Source of the DNA: JBAXGE01 sp044344145
Lineage (GTDB): Bacteria > Planctomycetota > Phycisphaerae > WQYP01
Reading direction: 5' to 3'
DNA length: 12,333 nucleotides
Assembly: GCA_044344145.1 (NCBI GenBank)
Contig: JBIJDM010000065.1
Coordinates: 1-12,333 of the forward strand
Shown: positions 1 through 7,345 of the stretch, in pieces
Layout: each line of letters starts with the position of its first letter
How positions within the stretch are numbered: position 1 is the first letter of the stretch
Position numbers and translations under genes: made by a program
Notes under the pieces: generated by a model
Seen by the model: the letters and a program-made list of their open reading frames with translations, nothing else
Databases searched by the model: none
What the model was told of the DNA's origin: nothing

Positions 1-1
1 G

Positions 2-70
2 ATTTTCCCCAAGGTCAAAGTAGACGAGCACCATACCGAGGTTTTAGCGGCGGTGGCCGAATTGGAATAA
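2..70 (+). CDS. C-terminal end of an unidentified gene (partial)
   Basis: An open frame enters from the left edge and ends at TAA 68-70. It encodes 22 residues ending HHTEVLAAVAELE. The frame is judged coding because a strong intrinsic terminator begins 14 nt after its stop and because the peptide looks like an ordinary amphipathic C-terminal helix. Frame 1 is also open here, but it reads through the terminator stem, so it is the poorer choice. The family cannot be recognised from so short a tail. Confidence 0.5.
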   Translation: MFPKVKVDEHHTEVLAAVAELE

Positions 71-84
71 GCTCGATGACCATT

Positions 85-119
85 CATGCCCGGGAGTTTT
101 CCCGGGCATGTTTATTTTT
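85..119 (+). terminator. Intrinsic terminator after the partial left-edge gene
   Basis: CATGCCCGGG (85-94) and CCCGGGCATG (101-110) form a perfect 10-bp GC-rich stem with a 6-nt loop, followed at once by the T-rich run TTTATTTTT (111-119). This is a textbook rho-independent terminator for plus-strand transcription. An in-frame ATG for the next gene lies inside the stem (86-88), which argues against using that start. Confidence 0.9.
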
Positions 120-139
120 GCGCGGTAGTAGTGGATAAT
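111..139 (+). promoter_or_regulatory. Candidate sigma70-type promoter of the prepilin peptidase
   Basis: GATAAT at 134-139 matches the -10 consensus at five of six positions. A weak -35-like TTTATT lies 17 nt upstream (111-116), using the T-tract of the preceding terminator. The predicted transcription start, about 7 nt after the -10, falls on or beside the ATG at 146, so the message may be leaderless. Short degenerate motifs like these occur by chance, so this is only a candidate. Confidence 0.35.
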
Positions 140-145
140 CCGGCT

Positions 146-1507
146 ATGGATGTTTATATCTATATCGTCATGGCGTGGATTTTCGTGGTGGGGCTCTGTG
201 TGGGCTCATTCCTGAATGTGGTGATTTGGCGTACACCTTATGCCCTGCAAGAAGTTACTTTCAAGGGTAAGAAACGGCCCATGACGCTGTCGTGGCCGCC
301 GTCACATTGCCCGCATTGTTTGCATGAGATCAAGTGGTACGAAAATATTCCGGTATTGTCTTGGCTGCGTTTGCGGGCCAAATGCAGTAATTGTCAGGCA
401 CCGATTTCCATCCGCTATCCGCTTGTGGAATTGAGCGTCGGGATCGTGTTTGCGGGTTTGGCGTGGGGGAGCTTCACCGGGGGATGGGATTTATGCCTCA
501 TGTGGCCAACGGTTGCTTGGCCTGGATTGGCCTATTTACTGCTCTTTTCTGCCGTGGTGTTGGCCGCTTCGGGGATTGATATGGATTGGTTCATCATCCC
601 GATGGGAATGCCAATCTTCATGATCATCTTGGCGATGGTCTTTGCACTTGTGCCATGGCTGCATTTTCAGTCTTTGCCCAACCTGCGTCCAGACCAACCC
701 TTGGCCAACGCGGTTGTAGGTGCAATGATTGGCTTGGGGGTGGCAAATTTGCTGCTCTGGAAGAAAATCCTGCCACGTAGTTTCCCTATGGAAGCCCCGG
801 CCGTACTCGCTACCCAAGAGGCCGCGCCACAGGCTCATACCGAAGGTCCCACGCCTTTGCCGGTAGCTACCGGTCAGTGGCCGGTATGGACTATGGTGGG
901 CTTACTGACGGCGGGCGTCGTGGGTAGTTTTTGGCTGAGCAACCCGGGGTTGTCGGTCTTGTGGCTAACCGTGGGACTACTGCTGTTTGTGGTGGGGATT
1001 TTGGCCTGCAAGGTGGCACCGGAAGACTTAAGTCAGGAAATTGAAGAAGAAATCTCTGCCGGTGATGTCCGGAGCGAATTATTGAAAGAGATGTACTTTT
1101 TGACTATCCCGGTAGTGGGCGCGTTAATTGGACTGTATCTGCCGATCACACTGCCACAGCATGCGATTGTGGCGCATCTTTTGGGGGTGAGTTATGGCCT
1201 GTTGGTCGGGGGCGGATTGGTATGGGCAATCCGTATCGCTGGCAGCATGGCTTTTGGGCGACAGGCTATGGGTATGGGTGATGTGCATCTGATGGCCGGC
1301 GTGGGGGCGGTACTGGGGGTCTCTACGGTGGTGCTGGGGTTCTTCGTGGCGCCGTTTCTGGGTTTGGCCTGGGCGTTGGTCCAAGCACTCTCCGGCCAAA
1401 GCCGCATTCTGCCCTATGGGCCATGGCTGGGCTTTGCATGTCTGTATTGCCACTGGGTTGGCGCCCCGTTGTTGGCGGCCTATTGGCATTTCATGCTGGG
1501 TAAATAG
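146..1507 (+). CDS. pilD: Prepilin peptidase / N-methyltransferase (A24 family), enlarged form
   Basis: This polytopic inner-membrane aspartic protease should cleave the leader of type IV pilin or type II secretion pseudopilin precursors and methylate the new N-terminus. Numbering from the ATG at 146 (453 aa), the N-terminal membrane segment carries GSFLNVVIWR (20-29). The cytoplasmic domain has both Cys pairs, CPHC (55-58) and CSNC (80-83). The catalytic aspartates sit in GIDMDW (D145) and GMGDVHLM (D379), and the C-terminus has the familiar LPYGPWL. They are about 234 residues apart, against roughly 64 in compact members such as TcpJ, so about 170 residues are inserted: extra membrane segments, an Ala/Pro-rich linker and an acidic EIEEE loop. 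Starts at 86 (inside the terminator stem) and GTG 131 are in frame; none has a clear Shine-Dalgarno sequence. I chose 146 because it precedes the first hydrophobic segment and fits the promoter. No pilin genes are nearby. Confidence 0.9.
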   Translation: MDVYIYIVMAWIFVVGLCVGSFLNVVIWRTPYALQEVTFKGKKRPMTLSWPPSHCPHCLHEIKWYENIPVLSWLRLRAKCSNCQAPISIRYPLVELSVGIVFAGLAWGSFTGGWDLCLMWPTVAWPGLAYLLLFSAVVLAASGIDMDWFIIPMGMPIFMIILAMVFALVPWLHFQSLPNLRPDQPLANAVVGAMIGLGVANLLLWKKILPRSFPMEAPAVLATQEAAPQAHTEGPTPLPVATGQWPVWTMVGLLTAGVVGSFWLSNPGLSVLWLTVGLLLFVVGILACKVAPEDLSQEIEEEISAGDVRSELLKEMYFLTIPVVGALIGLYLPITLPQHAIVAHLLGVSYGLLVGGGLVWAIRIAGSMAFGRQAMGMGDVHLMAGVGAVLGVSTVVLGFFVAPFLGLAWALVQALSGQSRILPYGPWLGFACLYCHWVGAPLLAAYWHFMLGK

Positions 1508-1509
1508 TA

Positions 1510-4338
1510 CTAGTCGGCATTAAAATATTTTGCTTGCGCATGATGGGCAATCAACGCCGAAGTGGATTGCTCAGGGACAATCTGCCAATTTTCACTTAGC
1601 GTGCAACCAATCCGGGCGGGGTCCAGCAGCGCGAAGAGCTTCACCTCATCGGACAAATCCGGGCAGGCGGGATAACCAAAGCTATACCGGCAGCCCTGAT
1701 AACGGCAGGCGAATAAATCCCGCATATCGGGACCATCTTCGATCGCGATGCCCATTTCCTGGCGAATGCGTTTATGCCACATCTCGGCCAGTGCTTCAGC
1801 GGTCTGCACGCCGATGCCGTGCATATAGAGATATTCGGTGAAATCGCTATTATCAAAGAGTTTCTTCTCGTGGCGGGAGATTTCTTCGCCCACGGTGACA
1901 CATTGGAACGCCACTACATCTATCCGGCCAGTGGCTTTCGCGGCAAAGAAATCCGCCAGACACCAGAGTTTGCGGTCCGACTGCCGGGGGAAGGTGAAAC
2001 GTAAACGCTCGGTCTTGGCATCATCCTGATAGATGATCAGGTCGTTGCCCTCGGACTGACAGGGGAAATACCCGTAAACCAGACGCGGCCGCAAGATATT
2101 AAGTTCCCGGCACTGGGCTTTGATACGGTTGTAGATGGGCCGGGCAGTGGCTTCGAGCCACTCCCGGTAGTCGTCACGTTCTTTATTGCCCCGGTTGAAC
2201 TGCCACTGACCCCGGAACAGGGCGATTTCATCCATATAAGGCCAGACGGCATCCACTGAGATATTGTCTACTACACGGCTGCCATAGAACGGCAGGGCGG
2301 GGATGGCAGCATCGGGGAAAATATCGGAGGAGCGGGTGGTATTGATGATCTTAGACGCGGTGGGGGTGGTTACGACCCCGGCGGGGCAACGTTTGGCGTC
2401 CTGTTCATCACTGATACGGTTCGTCTCGGTTACCAGGTCTGCCGCCCGCCCGGTGGTGATGTAATCCATGGCTTTAAGCCCTTCAAAGGCGTCTTTGCCA
2501 TAAAAAAGCGTCCCCTGATACTGGGTCCGCAGGTTTTTTTGGACATACCCGCGAGTCAACGCGGCGCCACCAAGGATCACCGGTACGGTGATGCCCTGAC
2601 GGTTTAATTCCAGCAGATTATCCCGCATGACCAGCGTGGATTTTACCAGTAGGCCCGACAGGCCGATGGCATCCGCCTGATGTTCGCGCCAAGCCGTGAC
2701 AATCTGTTCGATGGGTTGCTTGATGCCCAGATTGATCACTTTGTAGCCGTTGTTGGACAGAATAATGTCCACCAGATTCTTGCCGATGTCATGGACGTCA
2801 CCTTTCACGGTCGCGAGCACCAGTGTGCCGCGGGTGGAGGAGGCTTTCTTCTCCATGAAGGTTTCCAGATACGCCACGGCGGCTTTCATCACTTCCGCCG
2901 ACTGGAGTACGAAGGGCAATTGCATCTGGCCCGAACCAAAGAGTTCGCCAACGGTTTTCATCCCTTCCAGCAGGTGATTATTGATGATGTCCAGCGGGGC
3001 AAACCGGGTCATGGCTTCCTGGAGATGGGTGGTGAGGTGTTGCTTCTCACCATCAATGATGTGACGGCGCAGCCGTTCCTCGAGCGGTAAATTGGCAATC
3101 GTGGCGCTCTCGTCACGGACCGGGGCGCCCAGCGTCGAGAGTAGTCCCAGTGGGTGATAATCCTCGCGACTGCGGTCGTAAATCAGGTCGAGCGCCCATT
3201 GGTAATGCTCGGGATCAATTTTGTTCTTGGGCAATATTTTGGAGGCATGCACAATCGCGCTGGTAAGTCCGGCGGCCACACATTCCTGATAGAACGCCGA
3301 ATTCAGTACCATCCGGGCATAGGGTTTCAGACCAAAGGACACGTTCGACAAACCCAACGTTGTATGGCACATCGGCAAGGCTTCACGAATCCGCCGGATT
3401 CCGGCGATGGTTTCCAACGCGAGTTGCCGGACTTCATCCTGACCGGTGACGATAGGGAATATCAGGGGATCAAAATAAATGTCGGTGGGGGGGACGCCAT
3501 ATTTATTCACCAGCAGGTCATACAGCCGTTGGGCAATCGCCACCTTGCGGTCGGCGGTTTTGGCCATAGCTTCATCTTTGTCTTCGTCAATCGTACCGGC
3601 CACTACGGCCGCACCATAGCGGCGCAATAGCAAAGCCATCTGGGCGAGTTTTTCTTCACCATCTTCCAAGTTGATGGAATTGACGATAGCCTTACCGGGG
3701 CAGCATTGCAGGCCGGCCTCGATGACATCCAACTGGGTGGAATCAATCATAAGTGGCAGGGCGACTTCTTTGGCAAACCGGGTCACCACCGCACGCATAT
3801 CGGGCGCACCATCACGGCCGACATAGTCCACACAAACGTCCACGCAATGGGCGCCTTCGCGGACTTGTTCCTTGCCCATGGTCACCAGTGTGTCCCAGTC
3901 CCCGGCCAGCATGGCTTCGCGGAATTTCTTGGAACCGTTGGTGTTGGTCCGTTCGCCCACGTTGAGTAATGATAGTTCCTGACGGGCGCTCACCGTGCCG
4001 TACAGACAACTGATGCTGGCTTGTTCCGGAGTAAGGACCGCATGTAACAAGGGCCGCGACGCGGGTTTTAGTTTGGCTACGGCGTCGGCAACCGCCCGGA
4101 TATGGGCCGGGGTGGTGCCACAGCAACCGCCGACAATATTCACACCGAAACGCTGCACAAATTCCACATGAGCTTTGGCCAATTCGGCCGGAGTCAGCGG
4201 GAAATGGGTTTGCCCGTCATGCAATACCGGCAGGCCGGCATTGGGTTGCACGGACGTATAGCGGGTGGATTGCTGATGCAGGACTTCCACATGGCCGCGC
4301 ATCAGTTCCGGACCGGTGGCACAATTCATACCCAACAC
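1510..4338 (-). CDS. metH: Methionine synthase, cobalamin-dependent: C-terminal ~80% of a frameshifted metH
   Basis: MetH transfers the methyl group of 5-methyltetrahydrofolate through cob(I)alamin to homocysteine, giving methionine. This 942-codon frame begins inside the homocysteine-binding barrel (GMNCATGP at 3-10) and holds two of the three Zn-binding cysteines in GGCCGTTP (70-77). Next come the pterin-binding barrel (about 125-400), the cobalamin cap (about 410-500) and the Rossmann cobalamin domain with DVHDIG (514-519; H516 is the cobalt ligand). The AdoMet-dependent reactivation domain follows (about 680-942, including RYSFGYP 884-890). All downstream domains look complete. The apparent GTG start at 4336-4338 has no ribosome site and lies inside a domain, so this is not a natural start. 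The coding frame continues upstream to about 4344 and joins the N-terminal piece (4326-5048) if the frame is corrected. The stop is 2 bp from that of the convergent prepilin peptidase gene. Confidence 0.92.
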   Translation of the reverse strand: MLGMNCATGPELMRGHVEVLHQQSTRYTSVQPNAGLPVLHDGQTHFPLTPAELAKAHVEFVQRFGVNIVGGCCGTTPAHIRAVADAVAKLKPASRPLLHAVLTPEQASISCLYGTVSARQELSLLNVGERTNTNGSKKFREAMLAGDWDTLVTMGKEQVREGAHCVDVCVDYVGRDGAPDMRAVVTRFAKEVALPLMIDSTQLDVIEAGLQCCPGKAIVNSINLEDGEEKLAQMALLLRRYGAAVVAGTIDEDKDEAMAKTADRKVAIAQRLYDLLVNKYGVPPTDIYFDPLIFPIVTGQDEVRQLALETIAGIRRIREALPMCHTTLGLSNVSFGLKPYARMVLNSAFYQECVAAGLTSAIVHASKILPKNKIDPEHYQWALDLIYDRSREDYHPLGLLSTLGAPVRDESATIANLPLEERLRRHIIDGEKQHLTTHLQEAMTRFAPLDIINNHLLEGMKTVGELFGSGQMQLPFVLQSAEVMKAAVAYLETFMEKKASSTRGTLVLATVKGDVHDIGKNLVDIILSNNGYKVINLGIKQPIEQIVTAWREHQADAIGLSGLLVKSTLVMRDNLLELNRQGITVPVILGGAALTRGYVQKNLRTQYQGTLFYGKDAFEGLKAMDYITTGRAADLVTETNRISDEQDAKRCPAGVVTTPTASKIINTTRSSDIFPDAAIPALPFYGSRVVDNISVDAVWPYMDEIALFRGQWQFNRGNKERDDYREWLEATARPIYNRIKAQCRELNILRPRLVYGYFPCQSEGNDLIIYQDDAKTERLRFTFPRQSDRKLWCLADFFAAKATGRIDVVAFQCVTVGEEISRHEKKLFDNSDFTEYLYMHGIGVQTAEALAEMWHKRIRQEMGIAIEDGPDMRDLFACRYQGCRYSFGYPACPDLSDEVKLFALLDPARIGCTLSENWQIVPEQSTSALIAHHAQAKYFNAD

Positions 4339-5048
4339 ATCAATGGGCAGAGCGTGGTGAGGGCCGAGGTCATTTCGGTCCCCAACAGCATCGTGCCGGT
4401 GGTTTCCATGGTCACCTGGACCATCAGCGGTACACGACGGCGCAGTTCGCGCATCGCATCCAAGCAGGCGATGGCAGCAATCTTGGCTTGGAGCAGGTCA
4501 AAACAGGTTTCCACCAGCAGGACATCCACCCCGCCGGTGAGTAAGCCCCGGGCCTGTTCATAATATGAGGCGTGCATGTCCGCGAAACTGATTTGTCCCA
4601 GGGTCGGGCTTTTGGTCCCCGGCCCCATGGAGCCGGCTACAAAGCGGGGTTTGCCATCTGTGAAGCGGGCTGCGGCATTGCGGGCCAACTGCACCGCCTG
4701 GACATTCAGTTCGAAACAACGATCCGCCAGACCAAACTCCGCCAGTACGAGCGGAGAGGCGCCAAAGGTGTCGGTCTCCACAATATCCGCACCGGCCGCA
4801 TAGTAATCGGCGTGAATGTCGGTGATGACATCCGGACGTGATAACACCAGCACATCGGTGCAGTTTTCTTTGTCCCAGAAATCCGCCAGGGTCAGATTGC
4901 GGGCGAAGATTTGCGTGCCCATGCCGCCATCAAATACCACGACTTTGGATTTCAGCAGGTCCAGAAAAGGATTCTGCCGCATGGGCTGGCTGAATTCCGG
5001 GGCCAACCACTGGGCAATTTCGGCGACAGTATGCGGGGGCTTGATCAT
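4326..5048 (-). CDS. metH: Methionine synthase, N-terminal part of the homocysteine-binding domain (frameshifted metH)
   Basis: These 240 codons encode the start of the homocysteine S-methyltransferase barrel: VVFDGGMGTQ (37-46), a typical DTFGAS segment (93-98), and ETCFDLLQAK (180-189), whose C182 should be the first Zn ligand. The sequence stays family-like through TMLLGTEMTSALTTL (219-233), then becomes unrelated (CPLMCWV) and stops. The expected continuation, IDVLGMNCATGP, is present in another frame on the same strand. The ATG at 5046-5048 is well supported: GAGGAG (5060-5065) lies 11 nt upstream, inside the end of the pseudouridine synthase gene, whose stop is 6 bp away, so the two genes are probably translationally coupled. 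Counted together the halves give about 1,180 residues, close to the usual length of about 1,200. Alone, this fragment lacks two Zn cysteines and could not be active. Confidence 0.88.
   Translation of the reverse strand: MIKPPHTVAEIAQWLAPEFSQPMRQNPFLDLLKSKVVVFDGGMGTQIFARNLTLADFWDKENCTDVLVLSRPDVITDIHADYYAAGADIVETDTFGASPLVLAEFGLADRCFELNVQAVQLARNAAARFTDGKPRFVAGSMGPGTKSPTLGQISFADMHASYYEQARGLLTGGVDVLLVETCFDLLQAKIAAIACLDAMRELRRRVPLMVQVTMETTGTMLLGTEMTSALTTLCPLMCWV
4339..4356 (-). other. Frameshift site within metH
   Basis: Read on the minus strand, the upstream frame gives ...ALTTL up to about 4354, and the downstream frame gives P-I-D-V-L-G-M-N-C from about 4347. Only 5 nt (TGCCC) lie between the last family-like codon CTC and the ATT of IDVLG. 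One extra C in the CCC run (4345-4347) would restore a single frame, reading ALTTLCPIDVLGMNC. From memory, homologues have about four residues at this spot, so a deletion of about 7 nt is also possible. The sequence alone cannot separate a real mutation from a sequencing or assembly error. Confidence 0.85.
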
Positions 5049-5054
5049 GGACGC

Positions 5055-6221
5055 TTAGGCTCCTCGGGACGGACGGCGATTGTTTGAGCCACCAAACGGC
5101 TTGTGGCCGGGGGTATTACGTGCGAACGGACGGCGCGTGGGTCCCCGGGTGGGGCCGCGTGCCGAATCACGCGCTGGGCCACGAGCGGAATCACGACTCG
5201 GTTCCCGGGACGGACTACGCGAAAAATCCCGTGCCGGTCTGCGTTCCGCGTCACGCGCTGGGCCGCGCGCTTCATCACGACTGGGGGCTTTACGGATCAC
5301 GGTGACTGCTTGTCCCGTACGGCTGCGGCCCTGCGGCGGGGCATATTTCTTGGGCTTGGCCGGGCTGGCCACAGCTTCCGGATTGGGACTTTCCAGCCGT
5401 CGGCGTTCCTTGTCCATTTCTTTCTGTTCATACCAGGTCTGGGTCGCTTCGGTTTGGGCGTTGCGGTACTGTGGTGAGGTGACGTTGTATAACCAGGCCA
5501 CCTCGGTGGCGGTTAATTCGCGGTATTGGCCGGGCTTGATCGCCCCCAGATGGAGCCGTTCGGCCAGCGTGACGCGATTGATATCACGCACACGATAGCC
5601 CAGATTGGCCAGTACGCGGCGTATCTCGGCATTCCGACTTTCGGTTAATTTGATCTGCAGCAAAGTCATACCGGCTTCACGACCGAGAATTTTGACCTTG
5701 AAGCCTTCGGTACGGTTGGCCGCACCTTTGCCATGCTTGGGAGCCAGCCAAATCCCTTTTTTCAACTGCTCCACCCCGTTTTCGCCGATGCGTCCTTCCA
5801 CCGATACGACATAGGTTTTAGATACACCATAGCGCGGATGGGTCAGCCGGTTGGACAACTCGCCATCATTGGTCATGATCAAAAGCCCACGGGAATCCAT
5901 ATCCAGACGGCCCACGGGGAACACGCGTTGCGGAATACCCTTGAGCAATTCATAAATGGTTTTACGATCTTCGGGATCGGCGCGGGTAACCAGAATGCCC
6001 TTGGGTTTGTTCACCAGTAAATAGACCAGTTTTTCCGGCTTGAGATTTTCCAGTTCCGCTTCATCCAGGGTGACGCGATCCTTCTCGGGCGTGATCAACA
6101 CCGGCAGCGTGGTCACTACCGCACCATTGACCTTAACCCGGCCCAGACGGATCATGTCCTCACATTCGCGCCGGCTGGCAACACCGCAATCGGCCATGTA
6201 TTTTTGTAAGCGTACGGCCAT
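5055..6221 (-). CDS. rluB: RluB/RsuA-family rRNA pseudouridine synthase with Arg-rich repeat tail
   Basis: This enzyme isomerises a uridine in ribosomal RNA to pseudouridine; E. coli RluB acts on 23S rRNA U2605. An N-terminal S4 RNA-binding domain (about 2-48, with RLQKYMADCGVASRRE) precedes the catalytic domain. That domain has the signature GRLDMDSRGLL (105-114 region; D107 is the nucleophile), LTHPRYGVSKTY (126-137) and the ESRNAEIRR segment (194-202). The core ends near 245. Residues from about 265 to 388 form a disordered, strongly basic tail rich in Arg, Pro, Ser and Ala, with an 8-residue repeat (316-359). The start ATG at 6219-6221 is supported by AAAGG (6231-6235), 9 nt upstream. It lies 23 bp after manA and 6 bp before metH, so it is the middle gene of an operon. 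Exact target (RluB, RluE, RluF or RsuA type) is inferred; the RluB-type S4 plus conserved motifs make RluB the best guess. Confidence 0.88.
   Translation of the reverse strand: MAVRLQKYMADCGVASRRECEDMIRLGRVKVNGAVVTTLPVLITPEKDRVTLDEAELENLKPEKLVYLLVNKPKGILVTRADPEDRKTIYELLKGIPQRVFPVGRLDMDSRGLLIMTNDGELSNRLTHPRYGVSKTYVVSVEGRIGENGVEQLKKGIWLAPKHGKGAANRTEGFKVKILGREAGMTLLQIKLTESRNAEIRRVLANLGYRVRDINRVTLAERLHLGAIKPGQYRELTATEVAWLYNVTSPQYRNAQTEATQTWYEQKEMDKERRRLESPNPEAVASPAKPKKYAPPQGRSRTGQAVTVIRKAPSRDEARGPARDAERRPARDFSRSPSREPSRDSARGPARDSARGPTRGPTRRPFARNTPGHKPFGGSNNRRPSRGA
5060..5065 (-). promoter_or_regulatory. Ribosome binding site of metH
   Basis: GAGGAG on the minus strand lies 11 nt before the metH ATG and overlaps the last codons of the upstream pseudouridine synthase gene. 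It fixes the metH start and points to translational coupling. Confidence 0.75.
5145..5276 (-). repeat. 24-bp coding repeats (octapeptide D-x-x-R-x-P-x-R) in the pseudouridine synthase tail
   Basis: Residues 316-359 of the rluB product read as successive units DEARGPAR, DAERRPAR, DFSRSPSR, a half unit EPSR, DSARGPAR and DSARGPTR. The last two full units are nearly identical in DNA as well: GAATCACG recurs at 24-nt spacing on the plus strand. This suggests recent in-frame duplication. Alternating Arg and Asp/Glu makes the tail highly charged and probably disordered and RNA-binding. Confidence 0.75.
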
Positions 6222-6244
6222 GGTTATTCGCCTTTACGTGAGAT

Positions 6245-7324
6245 TCAGTTCGGTTCTACCGCGCCGCCGGGCAGCTTGGCTTCGAGCCAGCAGGCTTCGG
6301 CGATAATCTTAACTTTAGCACCGCGAATGCCGGCGGGAATAAGTATGGTGTCACCGGCGGTGAACGCGGTGGGGCCGTGGCCTTCGCATTCAATCACACC
6401 CTGCCCAGATAAGACCATCCAGACCACCGGTTCGGCATAGGGGATATCCTGTTGATACGATTCCACCATGCGGACCCGTTCCAGCGTGAAATAGGGGCAG
6501 GTCACCAAACGACTGACCGTGGTAAAGACTCCGGCGATATGGCTGCGCTGTCCGCCGTCACTGGTGGTGGCACCGGTAAAGTTGATGCACTCCAGAGCTT
6601 GCTCCATATGCAACGCCCGGGGTTTACCATCTGCGCCCAAGCGATTGAAGTCGAAAACCCGGAAGGTGGTATCGCTGGGCGTCTGCACTTCGGCGGCCAG
6701 AATGCCAGCCCCGAGCGCATGGACCGTACCGGAACGCAGATAATGACAATCACCAGCTTTGACTTTGATGCTCTGGAGCAGGGGTTCCACTTCGCCTGCG
6801 GCCATGGCTGCCTGGAACTGGTCTTTGGTAACACCGGGCTTGAGGCCCTTATAAATCCGCGCCCCCGGCTGGGCATGCATGATGTACCACGCTTCGCTCT
6901 TTAGGTGGGCGCCGGGATGATTGGCACAGTAGGCTTCGTCGGGGTGTACTTGGACGCTTAAGTCCTGCTGGGCATCCAAAAACTTAATCAGTAGTGGGAA
7001 ACGTCCATGGGATAATGGCGCACGTCCCATAATCGGATGCGGCGCATCAGAGCCAGCGGCAGGAGCTAGTGTTTCCAGCAAGGTCCGGAGAGTTTTACCC
7101 TTGTGGGGGCCATTGGTGACGATACTGCTCATACTGCCGTCGACGGCTCCACCCTGTGAGTCACTTTTGACGGTGCCGGGGGGGAGATCGGCCAACTCCC
7201 AAGATTCGCCTACGGCTTTCTGCCGCCAGTCGTGGGGAACGGGCTTCTGAAGCAGGGAATGCAATTGCTGGCCACCCCAAATGCGTTGTTGGAATACGGG
7301 CTCAAACTTTAAGGGATACAACAC
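6245..7324 (-). CDS. manA: Mannose-6-phosphate isomerase, class I
   Basis: This cytosolic Zn enzyme interconverts mannose 6-phosphate and fructose 6-phosphate, linking glycolysis to GDP-mannose and surface polysaccharide synthesis. The 359-residue length suits the short bacterial class I type. The cupin fold shows the expected metal ligands: Q125 and H127 in VQVHPDE (124-130), E144 in KSEAWYIM (142-149) and H202 in SGTVHALG (198-205). The active-site arginine lies in TTFRVFDFNR (219-228, R222). The start is GTG at 7322-7324, chosen because GGAG (7333-7336) lies 8 nt upstream and because LYPLKFEPVFQQRIWGG is the normal N-terminus of the family. It is the first gene of the minus-strand operon manA-rluB-metH, 64 bp from the divergent sahR-like gene. 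A role in SAM metabolism is not known, so co-expression with metH is probably incidental. Confidence 0.93.
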   Translation of the reverse strand: MLYPLKFEPVFQQRIWGGQQLHSLLQKPVPHDWRQKAVGESWELADLPPGTVKSDSQGGAVDGSMSSIVTNGPHKGKTLRTLLETLAPAAGSDAPHPIMGRAPLSHGRFPLLIKFLDAQQDLSVQVHPDEAYCANHPGAHLKSEAWYIMHAQPGARIYKGLKPGVTKDQFQAAMAAGEVEPLLQSIKVKAGDCHYLRSGTVHALGAGILAAEVQTPSDTTFRVFDFNRLGADGKPRALHMEQALECINFTGATTSDGGQRSHIAGVFTTVSRLVTCPYFTLERVRMVESYQQDIPYAEPVVWMVLSGQGVIECEGHGPTAFTAGDTILIPAGIRGAKVKIIAEACWLEAKLPGGAVEPN

Positions 7325-7332
7325 TTTATCTA

Positions 7333-7336
7333 CTCC
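7333..7336 (-). promoter_or_regulatory. Ribosome binding site deciding the GTG start of manA
   Basis: GGAG on the minus strand lies 8 nt before GTG 7322-7324. It supports this non-ATG start. Confidence 0.7.
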
Positions 7337-7345
7337 ATTTCTATT

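Noticed and set aside
86..145. Translation of the prepilin peptidase from ATG 86
   Set aside because: This ATG lies inside the terminator stem, has no ribosome site, and would add a 20-residue leader unlike the family's N-terminus.
4326..5048. A free-standing homocysteine methyltransferase (a natural split MetH)
   Set aside because: The fragment ends before the GGCC Zn motif, in the middle of the barrel, and the rest of the barrel continues in another frame immediately downstream.
5049..5054. Cobalamin or SAM riboswitch before metH
   Set aside because: Only 6 bp separate metH from the upstream gene, and the 64-bp leader region of the operon is also too small for either aptamer.
5080..5598. 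Plus-strand open frame opposite the Arg-rich tail of the pseudouridine synthase
   Set aside because: The repetitive GC-rich tail keeps several antisense frames open. The product is low-complexity and has no start signal.
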